Counted from the first letter of the stretch, positions 1-8,504 are shown. The stretch is DNA of 64,000 nt from Anderseniella sp963698275 (GCA_963698275.1 CAVOQE010000009.1:1-64000); one strand, 5' to 3'. Notes: generated by a model not told the origin, from the sequence alone. Program-made: numbers and translations.

Positions 1-118
1 GACATTCGTTGCGATTGCGAAGGATACCGTTCCCAGATGACTGCAAAGCGGACAAACGGGACCTTGAGATAAAGCTCGCAAATGACCAGCTCTGACCAGC
101 AGCGGACGTAGCATGCCT

Positions 119-778
119 CTATCTTCTGAACCTCAAACCAATTGTTACCATGTTTGATCCAGTGCTTGTGTTCCAGAAAAGGCCGTAACCAGTCGAGCGA
201 TGATGGATACGAACAAACAACTCGTCCTGAGGGTTGTCCGGCAGGGAAAAAGCAATTTCCGGCGAGAGATAATGCTGCAACACCGCGCTGTCAGGAATAT
301 CATCCTCTCCGTAGCCTGTTTCGCTTGGTGGCAGTTCTGATACCCAATTAAGACCCGTTGAGATACCGACAGATGTTCGGAGCATATCGTTCCAGGGGAA
401 ACCGTCGAATTTCAGATAAATTGCTGCCCACGCTTCGGGACTGTAGTAATCCTGGCTGGGTTCAAACCGAAATCCAGCCCCCATTTCAGCTTCCAGCCAC
501 CAGTATTGCCAAAAGCGCACAAGTTGACGAGACACGGCAACGCCGGCGAAACCACCTTCACCGAGACCCTCGTCATCCATGTCTCCTGGATGAACAAGTA
601 AATCGCTGATATTATTATCGCCTACACTCACCCCACCCAAAATGCTTATGCTTCCAGGAGTGTCTGCAATGGGTGAACTGCCGAGTGGATAATTTTCTCC
701 CGCAAGCACCACATCAGATGAAGTGCACGCAGCAACAATGATGGCTGCTTTTCCAACTGAGGGTATTCTTAAACGCAT
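119..778 (-). CDS. PagL-like outer-membrane beta-barrel protein
   Basis: This is probably a small secreted outer-membrane barrel protein. The first ATG is at 778; a TTG ten codons upstream is the only longer start. The N-terminus has a basic stretch followed by a hydrophobic run ending near VVLAG, consistent with a signal peptide. The rest alternates polar and aromatic residues and ends in LRFRR, like a last beta strand. The segment RIHHRSTGYGLF near the C-terminus resembles the His-x-Ser active-site strand of lipid A 3-O-deacylases (PagL, acyloxyacyl hydrolase family). The Glu expected about 12 residues after the Ser is not present (an S-T-G-S-N stretch is there instead), so activity is doubtful. 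Family assignment is inference from this motif and the barrel-like C-terminus. It stands alone, divergent from the cassette that follows. Confidence 0.6.
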   Translation of the reverse strand: MRLRIPSVGKAAIIVAACTSSDVVLAGENYPLGSSPIADTPGSISILGGVSVGDNNISDLLVHPGDMDDEGLGEGGFAGVAVSRQLVRFWQYWWLEAEMGAGFRFEPSQDYYSPEAWAAIYLKFDGFPWNDMLRTSVGISTGLNWVSELPPSETGYGEDDIPDSAVLQHYLSPEIAFSLPDNPQDELFVRIHHRSTGYGLFWNTSTGSNMVTIGLRFRR

Positions 779-808
779 ATATCCTGACCATCCAGCACTC
801 GTTAACAA

Positions 809-1226
809 ACCATTAAGAGGCGGCCGGTCGCGAAGTCAAATATTTATGTCGGTCAAATGTGGATTGTCGTTTTTGACCCAGAGCAGTTCGTTGATCTGGG
901 TCAGCAAATGGCAACTAAGGGCTCGGAGCAGTCATGCGGCACCGCAAAGTGATGCCCAGTTTGAGCGCCGTTTGAATGTCGGCTTCCAATATTACAGCAT
1001 GGTTGGCCCGCGCTTGCGGTGAATGACCGCTCCCCGCCCATATCGGTAGTTTCTCGCAGTGCACAAAATGGACTGGACTTCCCGCACAAACGAAGCATCC
1101 ATGACGTCTGCGGTGCCTTTAACTTTGAAAACCGCTGTATTGCCGGACGTCTCCGCCCGCACTTGCGGGCTCCTGGTGGTACATGCGCTGGATTTCCCGG
1201 CGCAGTACAAATGGAAGGAGACAATT
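809..1226. other. Intergenic region upstream of the DUF3489 cassette
   Basis: No convincing gene was found in these 418 bases; the open frames on both strands lack ribosome-binding sites and recognisable domains. A short inverted repeat (CCCGC, loop ACTT, GCGGG) lies near 1158-1171 without a following T-run. The stretch probably holds the promoter and leader of the downstream cassette. Confidence 0.5.
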
Positions 1227-1577
1227 ATGTCATCAACAACCAAGACCATATCGGTACCTCAACAACAGTTGGGCGCTGCCAAACCTACCGGCCAAACAGT
1301 TGATCAAGCCAATGAGGGCACGGGCACTATTGCCAGAAAAAGGTCGACGAAAACCACAAAAGCGTCCGCGCCTAAGTCGTCAAAAATGCTGGACTTGTTG
1401 ACCCGGAAATCTGGTTGCACATTGGACGAACTTCAGAATGCAAGCGGGTGGCAGGCGCACAGTGTGCGGGGTTTTCTGTCGGGCACTGTAAAGAAGAAGC
1501 TCGGTTTTCAGATCGAAAGCGTGGTCACTGGTAAGGGTGCGCGCCGCTACAAAGCCGTCAAGCCAACTGCCACCTGA
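1227..1577 (+). CDS. DUF3489 domain protein
   Basis: A 116-residue protein of unknown function. The first half is low-complexity and rich in Lys, Thr and Ser. The second half, from about residue 52 (KMLDLLTRKSGCTLDELQ) to RRYKAV, looks like the DUF3489 domain, a small winged-helix-like fold with the typical W-x-x-HSVRGFLSG segment. Start 1227 is chosen because GGAAGGAG at 1213-1220 sits six bases upstream; the longer open frame back to 1059 lacks such a site. It is followed by the DUF2924 gene after 13 bases and then by a serine recombinase. This three-gene order recurs in Alphaproteobacteria as I recall, which suggests the small protein assists the recombinase or binds DNA. That role is inference. 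Confidence 0.75.
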   Translation: MSSTTKTISVPQQQLGAAKPTGQTVDQANEGTGTIARKRSTKTTKASAPKSSKMLDLLTRKSGCTLDELQNASGWQAHSVRGFLSGTVKKKLGFQIESVVTGKGARRYKAVKPTAT

Positions 1578-1590
1578 AGGGATCAAGCCG

Positions 1591-2019
1591 ATGAAGTGCA
1601 TTTCTGATCCGATCGGAGAACTGGTGGAGTTACCGCGGTCAAAATTGGTTGAGCTATGGATCAAGGCTCACGAGGCACCACCTCCCAAGGGGGTTGGTCG
1701 TGGACTGTTGGAGCTATCAGCCGCGTATTCCATTCAATCCAAAATGTTTGGTCATCTTGATCGAAATACCAAACGAGCCTTGATAGCAGCGACCCCCATG
1801 AGTGGCAGCAGCTGTAAAGCTGCTGCCACCCAACAGAAGCTAGTCAAAAGCCTGAACCCTGGCAGTCGACTTGTGCGGGTCTGGAATGGGAAGACACATC
1901 AAGTCGATGTGCTTGAGAACGGATTTATCTGGAATGAGCGCCACTTTCAATCCCTCAGCGCCATCGCTCGGGAGATCACTGGTGCCAGATGGTCAGGTCC
2001 GAGGTTCTTCGGACTATGA
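1591..2019 (+). CDS. DUF2924 domain protein
   Basis: A 142-residue protein with the features of DUF2924: an N-terminal helical part with LVELWIKAHEAPPPKG and ELSAAYSIQ, and a C-terminal beta-rich part with PGSRLVRVWNGKTHQVDVL, NGFIWNERHFQSLSAIAREITG and ARWSGPRFFGL. The last part reads like a DNA-associated fold (the family is often found beside recombinases). GAAGGG lies about nine bases before the ATG at 1591. The stop overlaps the next ATG as ATGA at 2016-2019, so translation of the two is probably coupled. The biochemical function of the family is not known to me; a role with the recombinase is inferred from the coupling. Confidence 0.8.
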   Translation: MKCISDPIGELVELPRSKLVELWIKAHEAPPPKGVGRGLLELSAAYSIQSKMFGHLDRNTKRALIAATPMSGSSCKAAATQQKLVKSLNPGSRLVRVWNGKTHQVDVLENGFIWNERHFQSLSAIAREITGARWSGPRFFGL

Positions 2020-3695
2020 ACAAGAAACGTCTCCGCTGCGTGATCTACACCCGAAAGTCTACTGAAGAAGGACTGGATCAGGATTTCAACTCTCTGGATG
2101 CACAGAAGGAAGCGTGTGCTGCCTACATCAAGTCGCAGGCCAGTGAGGGTTGGAAGCTGATCAACAAGCAATTCAGTGACGGCGGCATCTCTGGCGGCAC
2201 CATGGAGCGCCCTGCCCTTCAGGAATTGCTTGAGGAGATAAAACACGGTCGCGTTGATGTGGTGGTTGTCTACAAGATTGACCGATTGACCCGCTCCTTG
2301 ATGGACTTTGCCCGGATGGTCGAGGTTTTCGACAAACACGAAGTGTCATTCGTCTCCATCACGCAGCAGTTCAATACAACCACGTCCATGGGACGATTGA
2401 CACTCAATGTCCTGCTGTCCTTTGCCCAGTTTGAACGGGAAGTCACGGCTGAACGCATCCGTGACAAGATTGCCGCCTCAAAGAGGAAAGGCATGTGGAT
2501 GGGTGGGCCGGTACCGGTTGGATACAGCACAGTCGACAAGAAACTTGTTGTTGAGTCTGATGAAGCGAAAACGGTTAGAGAACTATTCTCCTTGTACCTG
2601 GAATTGGGGTCTGTCTTTGAACTGAAAGAAAGGCTTGATGATCTAGGATGGCGAACACCGATCAGGATCAGCCGCAATGGAAACCAAACTGGAGGAAAAT
2701 CATACTCACGAGGGCAGCTCTACTGGATATTGCGCAACCCAATTTACATTGGGAATGTGCGTCACGGTGAGGAGATATGGCCAGGTCAACATGAGGGGAT
2801 CATCGACGATGCACTGTGGCAGGCTGTTCAAGAGCAACTCAAACGTGGCTCCAATGCGGGCGCCCACAGGAATAAACCGGTCGGACAGCAACTTCTAACT
2901 GGTATCTTGTTCGACGAAACCGGTGACCGTCTCACACCATCCCATGCGGGTGGCAAGGCACGAAGGTATAGGTACTACGTATCGCAACGGCTTCTCCATG
3001 GCAGTAAGAAAGATCAATCGGGATGGCGTTTGCCAGCACCGCAGCTAGAGAAAGCAGTAACTGATGGCATCAGTGAATTCCTGACCAATCAGCCCAACCT
3101 GACAGATGCAATAGGATGCCAGAATAGAGAAGCTGACGAGATCTCCTCAGCCATCGATGCTGCCAAAGCCAAATCTGATGAGCAGAAACGCAGCGGAAAG
3201 ATCACCAGAGATGCAATCCACGAAATCGTATCGCGTATCGAAGTTTCTGCAAAACGGCTGACCATATCGATCTCATCCGAGCGCCTTGCATCAATGCTCG
3301 GCATATCATCAGCTCAAGGTGCTTCTCAGTATCTCCTTGAAATTCCAGTTGCCTTTCGAAGGCGAGGAATTGAAACAAAGATGCTTGTTGGCGAGCAATC
3401 ATCAGGACACGCAGACCAAAACCTGATCAGCACGATTGCTCAGGCACATGCCTGGCTGAACCGATTGACGAGTGAAGAACTGACAATCTCCCAGCTAGCC
3501 AGTGACGTAGAAATTGATGACGGGGAGATAAGCCGTATCTTGCCACTCGCGTTCCTCGCCCCGGATGTCGCGCGAAGTATAGTCGAAGGACGTCATCCAC
3601 CGGAGTTGACGACCAGACGTCTCAAACGATTGAAGCCACTCCCATCTCTGTGGCAAGATCAACGCAAGGCACTAAACTTTCCAGCACAAAATTGA
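2016..3695 (+). CDS. Serine recombinase (resolvase/invertase family, large type)
   Basis: A 559-residue site-specific DNA recombinase. The N-terminal resolvase domain (residues about 6-150) has the catalytic Ser15 in YTRKSTEE, the arginine-bearing YKIDRLTRS, and FAQFEREVTAERI at the start of helix E. A recombinase domain follows at about 170-290 (MGGPVPVGY, LYWILRNPIYIGNV). The region that forms a zinc ribbon in many relatives (about 305-335, LLTGILF to YRYYVSQRL) has no cysteines, so no zinc is expected there. The C-terminus carries a helix-turn-helix-like stretch (LTISQLASDVEIDDGEISRIL). Start 2016 is chosen over 1989 because ATGA overlaps the DUF2924 stop. Such proteins cut and rejoin att sites of mobile elements, but no att pair was identified here. 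Base composition is near 50 percent GC, lower than the rest of the window. Confidence 0.9.
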   Translation: MNKKRLRCVIYTRKSTEEGLDQDFNSLDAQKEACAAYIKSQASEGWKLINKQFSDGGISGGTMERPALQELLEEIKHGRVDVVVVYKIDRLTRSLMDFARMVEVFDKHEVSFVSITQQFNTTTSMGRLTLNVLLSFAQFEREVTAERIRDKIAASKRKGMWMGGPVPVGYSTVDKKLVVESDEAKTVRELFSLYLELGSVFELKERLDDLGWRTPIRISRNGNQTGGKSYSRGQLYWILRNPIYIGNVRHGEEIWPGQHEGIIDDALWQAVQEQLKRGSNAGAHRNKPVGQQLLTGILFDETGDRLTPSHAGGKARRYRYYVSQRLLHGSKKDQSGWRLPAPQLEKAVTDGISEFLTNQPNLTDAIGCQNREADEISSAIDAAKAKSDEQKRSGKITRDAIHEIVSRIEVSAKRLTISISSERLASMLGISSAQGASQYLLEIPVAFRRRGIETKMLVGEQSSGHADQNLISTIAQAHAWLNRLTSEELTISQLASDVEIDDGEISRILPLAFLAPDVARSIVEGRHPPELTTRRLKRLKPLPSLWQDQRKALNFPAQN

Positions 3696-3904
3696 TCTGC
3701 AAACGCTACCACCAGCCAAGCAAGCTGCCGAAAACGGCAGGTCTCGGTGATCTGGCAACAGAGACGAACGGGCAATTTGCCCTGTCATCGTCCTCTAATA
3801 GCAGTCTCCAGACCTCTGAAGTGCACACAACGCCCAGAAAACCGCTGAATACTGGTCTTTTCTCATGTAGACCAAAGCAAAAACGTTCGAAACCGGAGAA
3901 AAAA

Positions 3905-3979
<75 letters not shown>

Positions 3980-4098
3980 GAAGGCTGCCTTGATTCATGG
4001 ACCCGGTTTCGGGCCATCGGCAGATCGGTGCGTCCTGGACGCGAAGGCTTCTATATAAGGTTGCAGACAGCCATGCAAGGCCCGTTTGCCGGCGGCTG

Positions 4099-4458
4099 TC
4101 AGGCAGCAATCATCCGGTCGACTTCGTTGACCAGATCGCGCAAATGAAACGGCTTTGACAAAATCTTGGCATCACGCGGTGCCTCGGAATCCGGATGCAG
4201 GGCCACAGCCGCAAATCCGGTAATGAACATGATCTTCAGGGCCGGATCCAGTTCGGCGGCCCGCCTGGCAAGCTCTATGCCGTCCATTTCCGGCATCACG
4301 ATATCGGTGAGCAGAAGATCAACCTCGCGCGACTTCAGTTCTTCAAACGCGCTGACGCCTTCAGCAAACGAATGCACCTCGTGACCGGCGCGTTCCAGCG
4401 CACGGGCAAGGAAGCCACGCATGTCGTTGTCATCTTCAGCAAGTAAAATACGAGCCAT
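4099..4458 (-). CDS. cpdR: CpdR-like single-domain response regulator
   Basis: A 119-residue receiver domain with no output domain. The start MARILLAEDD is typical of CpdR; the acidic pocket is D9/D10, the phospho-acceptor is D52 in LLLTDIVMP, T80 is the conserved Thr and K102 lies in LSKPF. In Caulobacter and rhizobia, unphosphorylated CpdR brings ClpXP to the cell pole and primes degradation of cell-cycle substrates, with CckA-ChpT as phosphate source; that is family knowledge. ATG 4458 is preferred to the longer frame because the protein then begins at the conserved N-terminus. The neighbours (N-formylglutamate amidohydrolase and hisN) match the alphaproteobacterial context of cpdR that I recall. 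Confidence 0.9.
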   Translation of the reverse strand: MARILLAEDDNDMRGFLARALERAGHEVHSFAEGVSAFEELKSREVDLLLTDIVMPEMDGIELARRAAELDPALKIMFITGFAAVALHPDSEAPRDAKILSKPFHLRDLVNEVDRMIAA

Positions 4459-4784
4459 TGTCGCGTACCAGCCTCCAGAAATTTCCAATGGCCAGCCTTA
4501 CGCACTGCCCACCCACACCGCGGCACCATACTGTCAAAGAGTAAACCGCATGTGAAGACACATACTGTCATTTCACTGAATTTATATGCCGCCTCGGTGT
4601 ATCCCGGCCCGCAACGGCCGCGACAATCGGCGCTGAATTTTGCAATACCGCTTCAACTGGTGAAATACCTGCAACCTGACAGACAAACAGCGTTGACGCA
4701 CCGGCTGCGTGGAGGGCTTAATGGATGCGGTGATCGCCACAACCACAGATTGTTCCTCCAACCGCACAGCGACCTGCCCTGCTC
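4459..4784. other. Divergent intergenic region cpdR / amidohydrolase
   Basis: These 326 bases separate two divergent genes and must contain both promoters. The 7-mer ATACTGT occurs twice, near 4528 and 4564, facing the same way, and could be part of a regulatory site, but I recognise no consensus. No gene is supported. Confidence 0.4.
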
Positions 4785-5675
4785 ATGACACGTAAACCCA
4801 AATCAGATCAGGTTGAGCCCGGCTTCCAGATTGATGCACCGCGCGTGCAAACCTCGCCGGTGGTGTTCAATTCGCCGCATTCCGGCAGTGATTATGGTAT
4901 CGAATTCCAGGCATCATCCCGCCTGGACCTGCATAATCTGCGCCGCTCGGAGGATTGTTTCGTCGACGAATTGTTCGGCACTGCGACCGCCCTTGGCGCA
5001 CCGCTGATGAAAGCCCGGTTTCCGCGCGCCTGGCTGGATGTCAACCGGGAACCGTTTGAGCTGGACCCCAACATGTTTCATGATCCGCTGCCGGCGCATG
5101 TCAACACGGCATCCGCGCGGGTTGCAGGCGGCCTCGGCACCATTCCGCGCATTGTGAGCGAAGGGGAAAACATATACCTGGACACACTGAGCTGGACGGA
5201 CGCCGACCGCCGCATTCAGCACTATTACATGCCCTATCACGAAGCGCTGAGAGACCTCATGGCCGGCACCTTCAAGCGATTTCAGACCGCCATCCTGGTA
5301 GACTGCCATTCGATGCCGTCGGTGGCCGGACTGTCAGGGTCAGGGCGCCCGGACATCGTGCTCGGCGACAGGCATGGAACCAGTTGTTCGGCCTGGATTG
5401 TCCGCCACCTTGAAGAACAGTTGCGCGCCCACGGGTTGAAGGTGTCGCGCAACCGGCCTTATGCCGGTGGTTTCATAACCCAGAAATACGGCAGGCCCCG
5501 GGAAGACGTTCATGCCGTCCAGATCGAAGTCAATCGCGGCCTGTACATGAATGAGACCACCTTGAAGAAAACCCGCGGGTTTTCCCGTCTGCAAACCCTG
5601 ATGCTTGACGTCATGTCGCGATTTATTGCGCGCGCGTCCGAAACAATGCCGCCGCGTTCCATTGCCGCCGAGTAA
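4785..5675 (+). CDS. N-formylglutamate amidohydrolase
   Basis: A 296-residue enzyme of the FGase family, which hydrolyses N-formyl-L-glutamate to glutamate and formate, the last step of one histidine degradation route. Visible family segments are VVFNSPHSGSDY (residues about 26-37) with a likely metal-binding His, the acidic RRSEDCFVDELF, PRAWLDVNREPFELDP, YHEAL, and VDCHSMPS at about 172 with a second likely ligand. IEVNRGLYMNE comes near the C-terminus. The length is normal. Its stop overlaps the start of the next gene by one base, so it forms an operon with the acetyltransferase. Other amide substrates cannot be excluded. Confidence 0.87.
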   Translation: MTRKPKSDQVEPGFQIDAPRVQTSPVVFNSPHSGSDYGIEFQASSRLDLHNLRRSEDCFVDELFGTATALGAPLMKARFPRAWLDVNREPFELDPNMFHDPLPAHVNTASARVAGGLGTIPRIVSEGENIYLDTLSWTDADRRIQHYYMPYHEALRDLMAGTFKRFQTAILVDCHSMPSVAGLSGSGRPDIVLGDRHGTSCSAWIVRHLEEQLRAHGLKVSRNRPYAGGFITQKYGRPREDVHAVQIEVNRGLYMNETTLKKTRGFSRLQTLMLDVMSRFIARASETMPPRSIAAE

Positions 5676-6178
5676 TGGGTACGCCAGCCAACCCGCCGCC
5701 AATTGAGCTGATTGAAGCCGGACCGGAACATGCGGCCGAAATCGATCACCTTGTTGCGGCTTTTCACCAGCATGAAGGCGTCAACGTGGCAGCGCACGCA
5801 CGGCGGACCTCAATCGACAGTCTGCTCGCCATGCCTGCCCAGGGACGCATTCTCCTGGTCCGGCACCGCGACGCCGAAATTGTCGGTTATGCGGTTCTTG
5901 CATTCGGGTTTTCTCTGGAATTCGGCGGCCGCGACGCGTTTGTGGACGAATTGTTCATCGCTGACGCCTTTCGCGGGCAAGGTATCGGCACAGCCGCCCT
6001 GACAGCCGTGTGCGCATGGGCCCGGCGTGAAGGATTATGCGCGCTGCATCTGGAGGTGGAGCGGGACAACAAGGCGGCAAAAGCGTTATACACCCGAACC
6101 GGATTTGAAGATCGCAGCCATTATAATCTAATGTCGCTGCACATCGCCAATGTCAGGAAAACCGGACCAGGACAGTGA
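5675..6178 (+). CDS. GNAT family N-acetyltransferase
   Basis: A 167-residue GNAT protein that should transfer an acetyl group from acetyl-CoA to an amine; the substrate cannot be told. Motif A is clear: VDELFIADAFRGQGIGTAAL, where R-G-Q-G-I-G binds the pyrophosphate of acetyl-CoA. Motif B follows as LHLEVERDNKAAKALYTRTGFE. The ATG overlaps the stop of the amidohydrolase gene (TAATG), indicating translational coupling. The 3' end is followed by the terminator of a small RNA on the opposite strand. Confidence 0.88.
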   Translation: MGTPANPPPIELIEAGPEHAAEIDHLVAAFHQHEGVNVAAHARRTSIDSLLAMPAQGRILLVRHRDAEIVGYAVLAFGFSLEFGGRDAFVDELFIADAFRGQGIGTAALTAVCAWARREGLCALHLEVERDNKAAKALYTRTGFEDRSHYNLMSLHIANVRKTGPGQ

Positions 6179-6185
6179 CAGGCAG

Positions 6186-6220
6186 AAAAAAGGGCCGCAC
6201 ATGCAAATGCACGGCGGCCC
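6186..6220 (-). terminator. Rho-independent terminator of the minus-strand small RNA
   Basis: On the minus strand GGGCCGC (6220-6214) pairs with GCGGCCC (6198-6192). The inner GTGCA/TGCAT extends the helix with a G-U pair, and six T follow (6191-6186). It may also help end transcription of the upstream plus-strand operon, though there is no T-run in that direction. Confidence 0.88.
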
Positions 6221-6258
6221 AAGTCTAGGGAGGAAACGCCCTATAAAGGGCAAGTGAA
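6186..6258 (-). ncRNA. suhB/mmgR (alpha-r8)-type small RNA
   Basis: A short stable RNA of about 70-77 nt is predicted on the minus strand. It begins near 6258 and has a first hairpin GCCC-TTTATA-GGGC (6251-6238). A single-stranded stretch containing TTTCCTCCCT follows, which is complementary to Shine-Dalgarno sequences, and then the strong terminator hairpin with six T. This architecture matches, from memory, the alphaproteobacterial suhB/mmgR family (Rfam suhB), named for its place near suhB-like genes; here hisN, an inositol-monophosphatase-family gene, lies on the other side. In Sinorhizobium mmgR limits polyhydroxybutyrate storage. The exact 5' end and promoter are not resolved. Confidence 0.8.
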
Positions 6259-6539
6259 GAAAAAGGAATAATCCTTCGTAATCACCATAGCCTATATTGC
6301 ACTGCACAGTGACAGTTTCAAGGCTGTATCGATATAAAAATTTTCCGTAAAACACAGAAGGAAACGATCTTTGCAAAAGGTTAAAATATTGAATTTAAAT
6401 GATTATTTCTGAAAACCTTCCTTCCGACAGTGTCGACTGCAGTGTAATTTGCATTACAGAAATGCACAGGCTGCATAGCTTAAAGACAGCAATATGACCG
6501 CTTATTGTGCAACTGCAACATAAATAAGAGCCTCAATCC

Positions 6540-7346
6540 ATGACCCAAGACAAAAACCCTGCCGGCAGTTCAACAGAGGCTCTTCTGGCCTTTGCAGTTG
6601 AGTTGGCACAGGCGGCCGGGCCGATAGCCCTGCCCCTGTTTCGAACCTCCATCGCGGTCGACAACAAACAGGCCGGCGGCTTTGATCCGGTCACGCAGGC
6701 CGATCGTGCCGCAGAAAAGGTCATGCGCGCCATGATTGAGGAGCGATACCCCGATCATGGAATTATTGGCGAAGAGTTCGGCGAGAAGACCGGCACCAGT
6801 GACTTCACCTGGATACTGGACCCGATTGACGGCACGCGCAGTTTCATCTGCGGCACCCCGACCTGGATGACGCTGGCCGGTTTAAAGCACGACGGCCGCA
6901 TGATTGCAGGCGCTGCCGGGCAGCCGTTTACCGACGAGATCTTTGCAGGCAGCCAGGCCGGTGCGCATCTGCTGCGCGCGGATCAGAAAACCCAATTGCG
7001 TTGCACCAGTGAAACCGACCTCGCCAATGTGCTGGCCGGCACGACGGCACCGTACCTGTTTCGCAAATACGGCCACGAAGAGCGCCTGATGCGCATTGAG
7101 AATGCGGTTCAGCACCTGCGCTTTGATGCGGATTCGTACTTTCACTGCATGGTTGCCGCAGGCCAGCTGGGCATCAGTATCGATACCGGCCTGCAATCTT
7201 ACGACATAGCCGCCCTGATCCCGATAATTGAAGGCGCAGGCGGTATCGTCACCACCTGGAATGGAGGCGATGCTTCAGATGGCGGTGATATTCTTGTCGC
7301 AGCCAACCAGGCGCTGCATGAACAGGCGATGGCTCTGCTGGCTTGA
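6540..7346 (+). CDS. hisN: Histidinol-phosphatase, inositol monophosphatase family
   Basis: A 268-residue metal-dependent phosphatase. It carries the complete IMPase signature: FDPVTQADRAAE, IIGEEFGE with the metal-binding Glu, WILDPIDGTRSFICG with the D-x-D-G-T metal site, and the C-terminal SYDIAALIPIIEGAGG. The subgroup used by Alphaproteobacteria for histidine synthesis (HisN) has this IDGTRSFI...PTWMTLAGL pattern and sits near cpdR and N-formylglutamate amidohydrolase. It should remove phosphate from L-histidinol phosphate. An activity on inositol phosphate or PAP cannot be ruled out from sequence. The gene is preceded by an AT-rich leader of about 160 bases that probably holds the promoter. 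Confidence 0.84.
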   Translation: MTQDKNPAGSSTEALLAFAVELAQAAGPIALPLFRTSIAVDNKQAGGFDPVTQADRAAEKVMRAMIEERYPDHGIIGEEFGEKTGTSDFTWILDPIDGTRSFICGTPTWMTLAGLKHDGRMIAGAAGQPFTDEIFAGSQAGAHLLRADQKTQLRCTSETDLANVLAGTTAPYLFRKYGHEERLMRIENAVQHLRFDADSYFHCMVAAGQLGISIDTGLQSYDIAALIPIIEGAGGIVTTWNGGDASDGGDILVAANQALHEQAMALLA

Positions 7347-7356
7347 ATGCGGGTTT

Positions 7357-8310
7357 TCAGGGTGACTTCACCCGGTCTGCCACAAAAGCATCAAATGCCG
7401 CAAAGAACTGGTCCCGGATTGTGTCAATTTCCGCCAGAATGTCGTGTTTCGCGCCGTTGATGGTGATGGTGGCCGCGCCCGGCACAAACCGGGCAAACTG
7501 CTGGATGGTCTCGTTGGCCACCACAACGTCCTGGCCGGCAATGACCAGCAGCGCGGGGCAGCGCAGCGGCGTGGAATCGTTCAGCGCGCGCAGTTTCCTG
7601 CATGATCTCAGCGCCGCGCTCACCCATCCGACGGTCGGCGCTATGGCAGACAAGTGCGGAGCTTCCTGCCACAACCGCATGTTTCGCATGAAACGGGTCT
7701 TGTCCGAGGTCAGCGGGTTCTTCGGGAAGTCTTCAGGCCGGATCAGTCTTGAAACATGAAGCGGCACCTTCAACCGGCCGAACCCCAGATAGGTCATGCC
7801 ATTGACGACGGCGACTTTGAGCCATCGAGGCAGATGCGTGCTGGGAATATCAATCAGCGGTGCGACCATGACCGCTGCGGCAAACCAGTTGTGTTTGGCA
7901 ATCATGCGCAGGCCAATATGGCCGCCCATGGAATTTCCCAGCAGGATGTAAGGCGGTCTGCAATCCGGCAACACCACCTCGTTCATGAATTTTGTGAAGT
8001 CCGACAGATAATGCGAGAAAGTGGATATGTGACCATGCCGGTTGGGCCCGCTGGCAGCAGGTGAACCGCCCTGCCCGCGCCAGTCAAGTGCTGCAACCTG
8101 GTAACCGCGTTCGGTCAGGTCGCGGATGGTTTCGAAATTGCGCTCCATGCATTCGCCACGACCCTGCAAAAAACACACAGTGCCGCGGGCCTCACCCAGC
8201 GCCGGGAACAGGCCGTAACGCACTTTCACCGTGTCAGAGACGTCAAGATAACCGCAACTGGCATTGGCGGGCACGGGGTTTCCGGCAACCAACACAAATC
8301 CGTCTGCCAT
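7357..8310 (-). CDS. Alpha/beta hydrolase (lysophospholipase/monoacylglycerol lipase-like)
   Basis: A serine hydrolase of 317 residues from ATG 8310. The nucleophile elbow is GNSMG (in LLGNSMGGHIGLR), the acid is probably the Asp in VIAGQDVVV, and the His is in GAKHDILAE near the C-terminus. The order and spacing fit the PldB/MGLL-type Hydrolase_4 family. The oxyanion region is CFLQGRGECMERN, a common lysophospholipase feature. A longer start at 8346 exists, but its first bases belong to a motif repeated elsewhere in intergenic DNA, and AGAGGA lies 12 bases before 8310. The substrate is probably a lysophospholipid or glycerolipid; this is inference. Confidence 0.82.
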   Translation of the reverse strand: MADGFVLVAGNPVPANASCGYLDVSDTVKVRYGLFPALGEARGTVCFLQGRGECMERNFETIRDLTERGYQVAALDWRGQGGSPAASGPNRHGHISTFSHYLSDFTKFMNEVVLPDCRPPYILLGNSMGGHIGLRMIAKHNWFAAAVMVAPLIDIPSTHLPRWLKVAVVNGMTYLGFGRLKVPLHVSRLIRPEDFPKNPLTSDKTRFMRNMRLWQEAPHLSAIAPTVGWVSAALRSCRKLRALNDSTPLRCPALLVIAGQDVVVANETIQQFARFVPGAATITINGAKHDILAEIDTIRDQFFAAFDAFVADRVKSP

Positions 8311-8335
8311 ATTGGTCGCCAATCCTCTGTTAGAG

Positions 8336-8346
8336 TCAGGACCCAT
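8336..8346 (-). repeat. Dispersed motif ATGGGTCCTGA, copy 1
   Basis: The minus strand reads ATGGGTCCTGACTCTAA. A nearly identical run occurs on the plus strand at 24424 and a shorter match on the minus strand near 21700. Both other copies are intergenic, so this one probably lies outside the adjacent hydrolase gene. Confidence 0.45.
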
Positions 8347-8469
8347 GAAACTTATCCATTCTGCCGGAGTATGCTTTGCCCCTCACCGGTCATTTGATCA
8401 CATTTCGCCTGACCCGTCTCTTGTATTGTAGGCAAACCCTTGGTGATTTGCAGCAGGCAATCAACAGGG

Positions 8470-8500
8470 CTTGAAACCGGAGAAACGTCTCCTAAATATT
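8470..8500 (+). promoter_or_regulatory. Putative RpoH (heat-shock sigma) promoter
   Basis: CTTGAAA at 8470-8476 is followed, 17 bases after CTTG, by CCTAAATATT at 8491-8500. This resembles the alphaproteobacterial sigma-32 consensus (CTTG, then a C-rich then AT-rich -10 element). It precedes a small heat-shock gene. The inferred start of transcription near 8507 would give a leader of about 97 bases. Confidence 0.6.
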
Positions 8501-8504
8501 GCTT

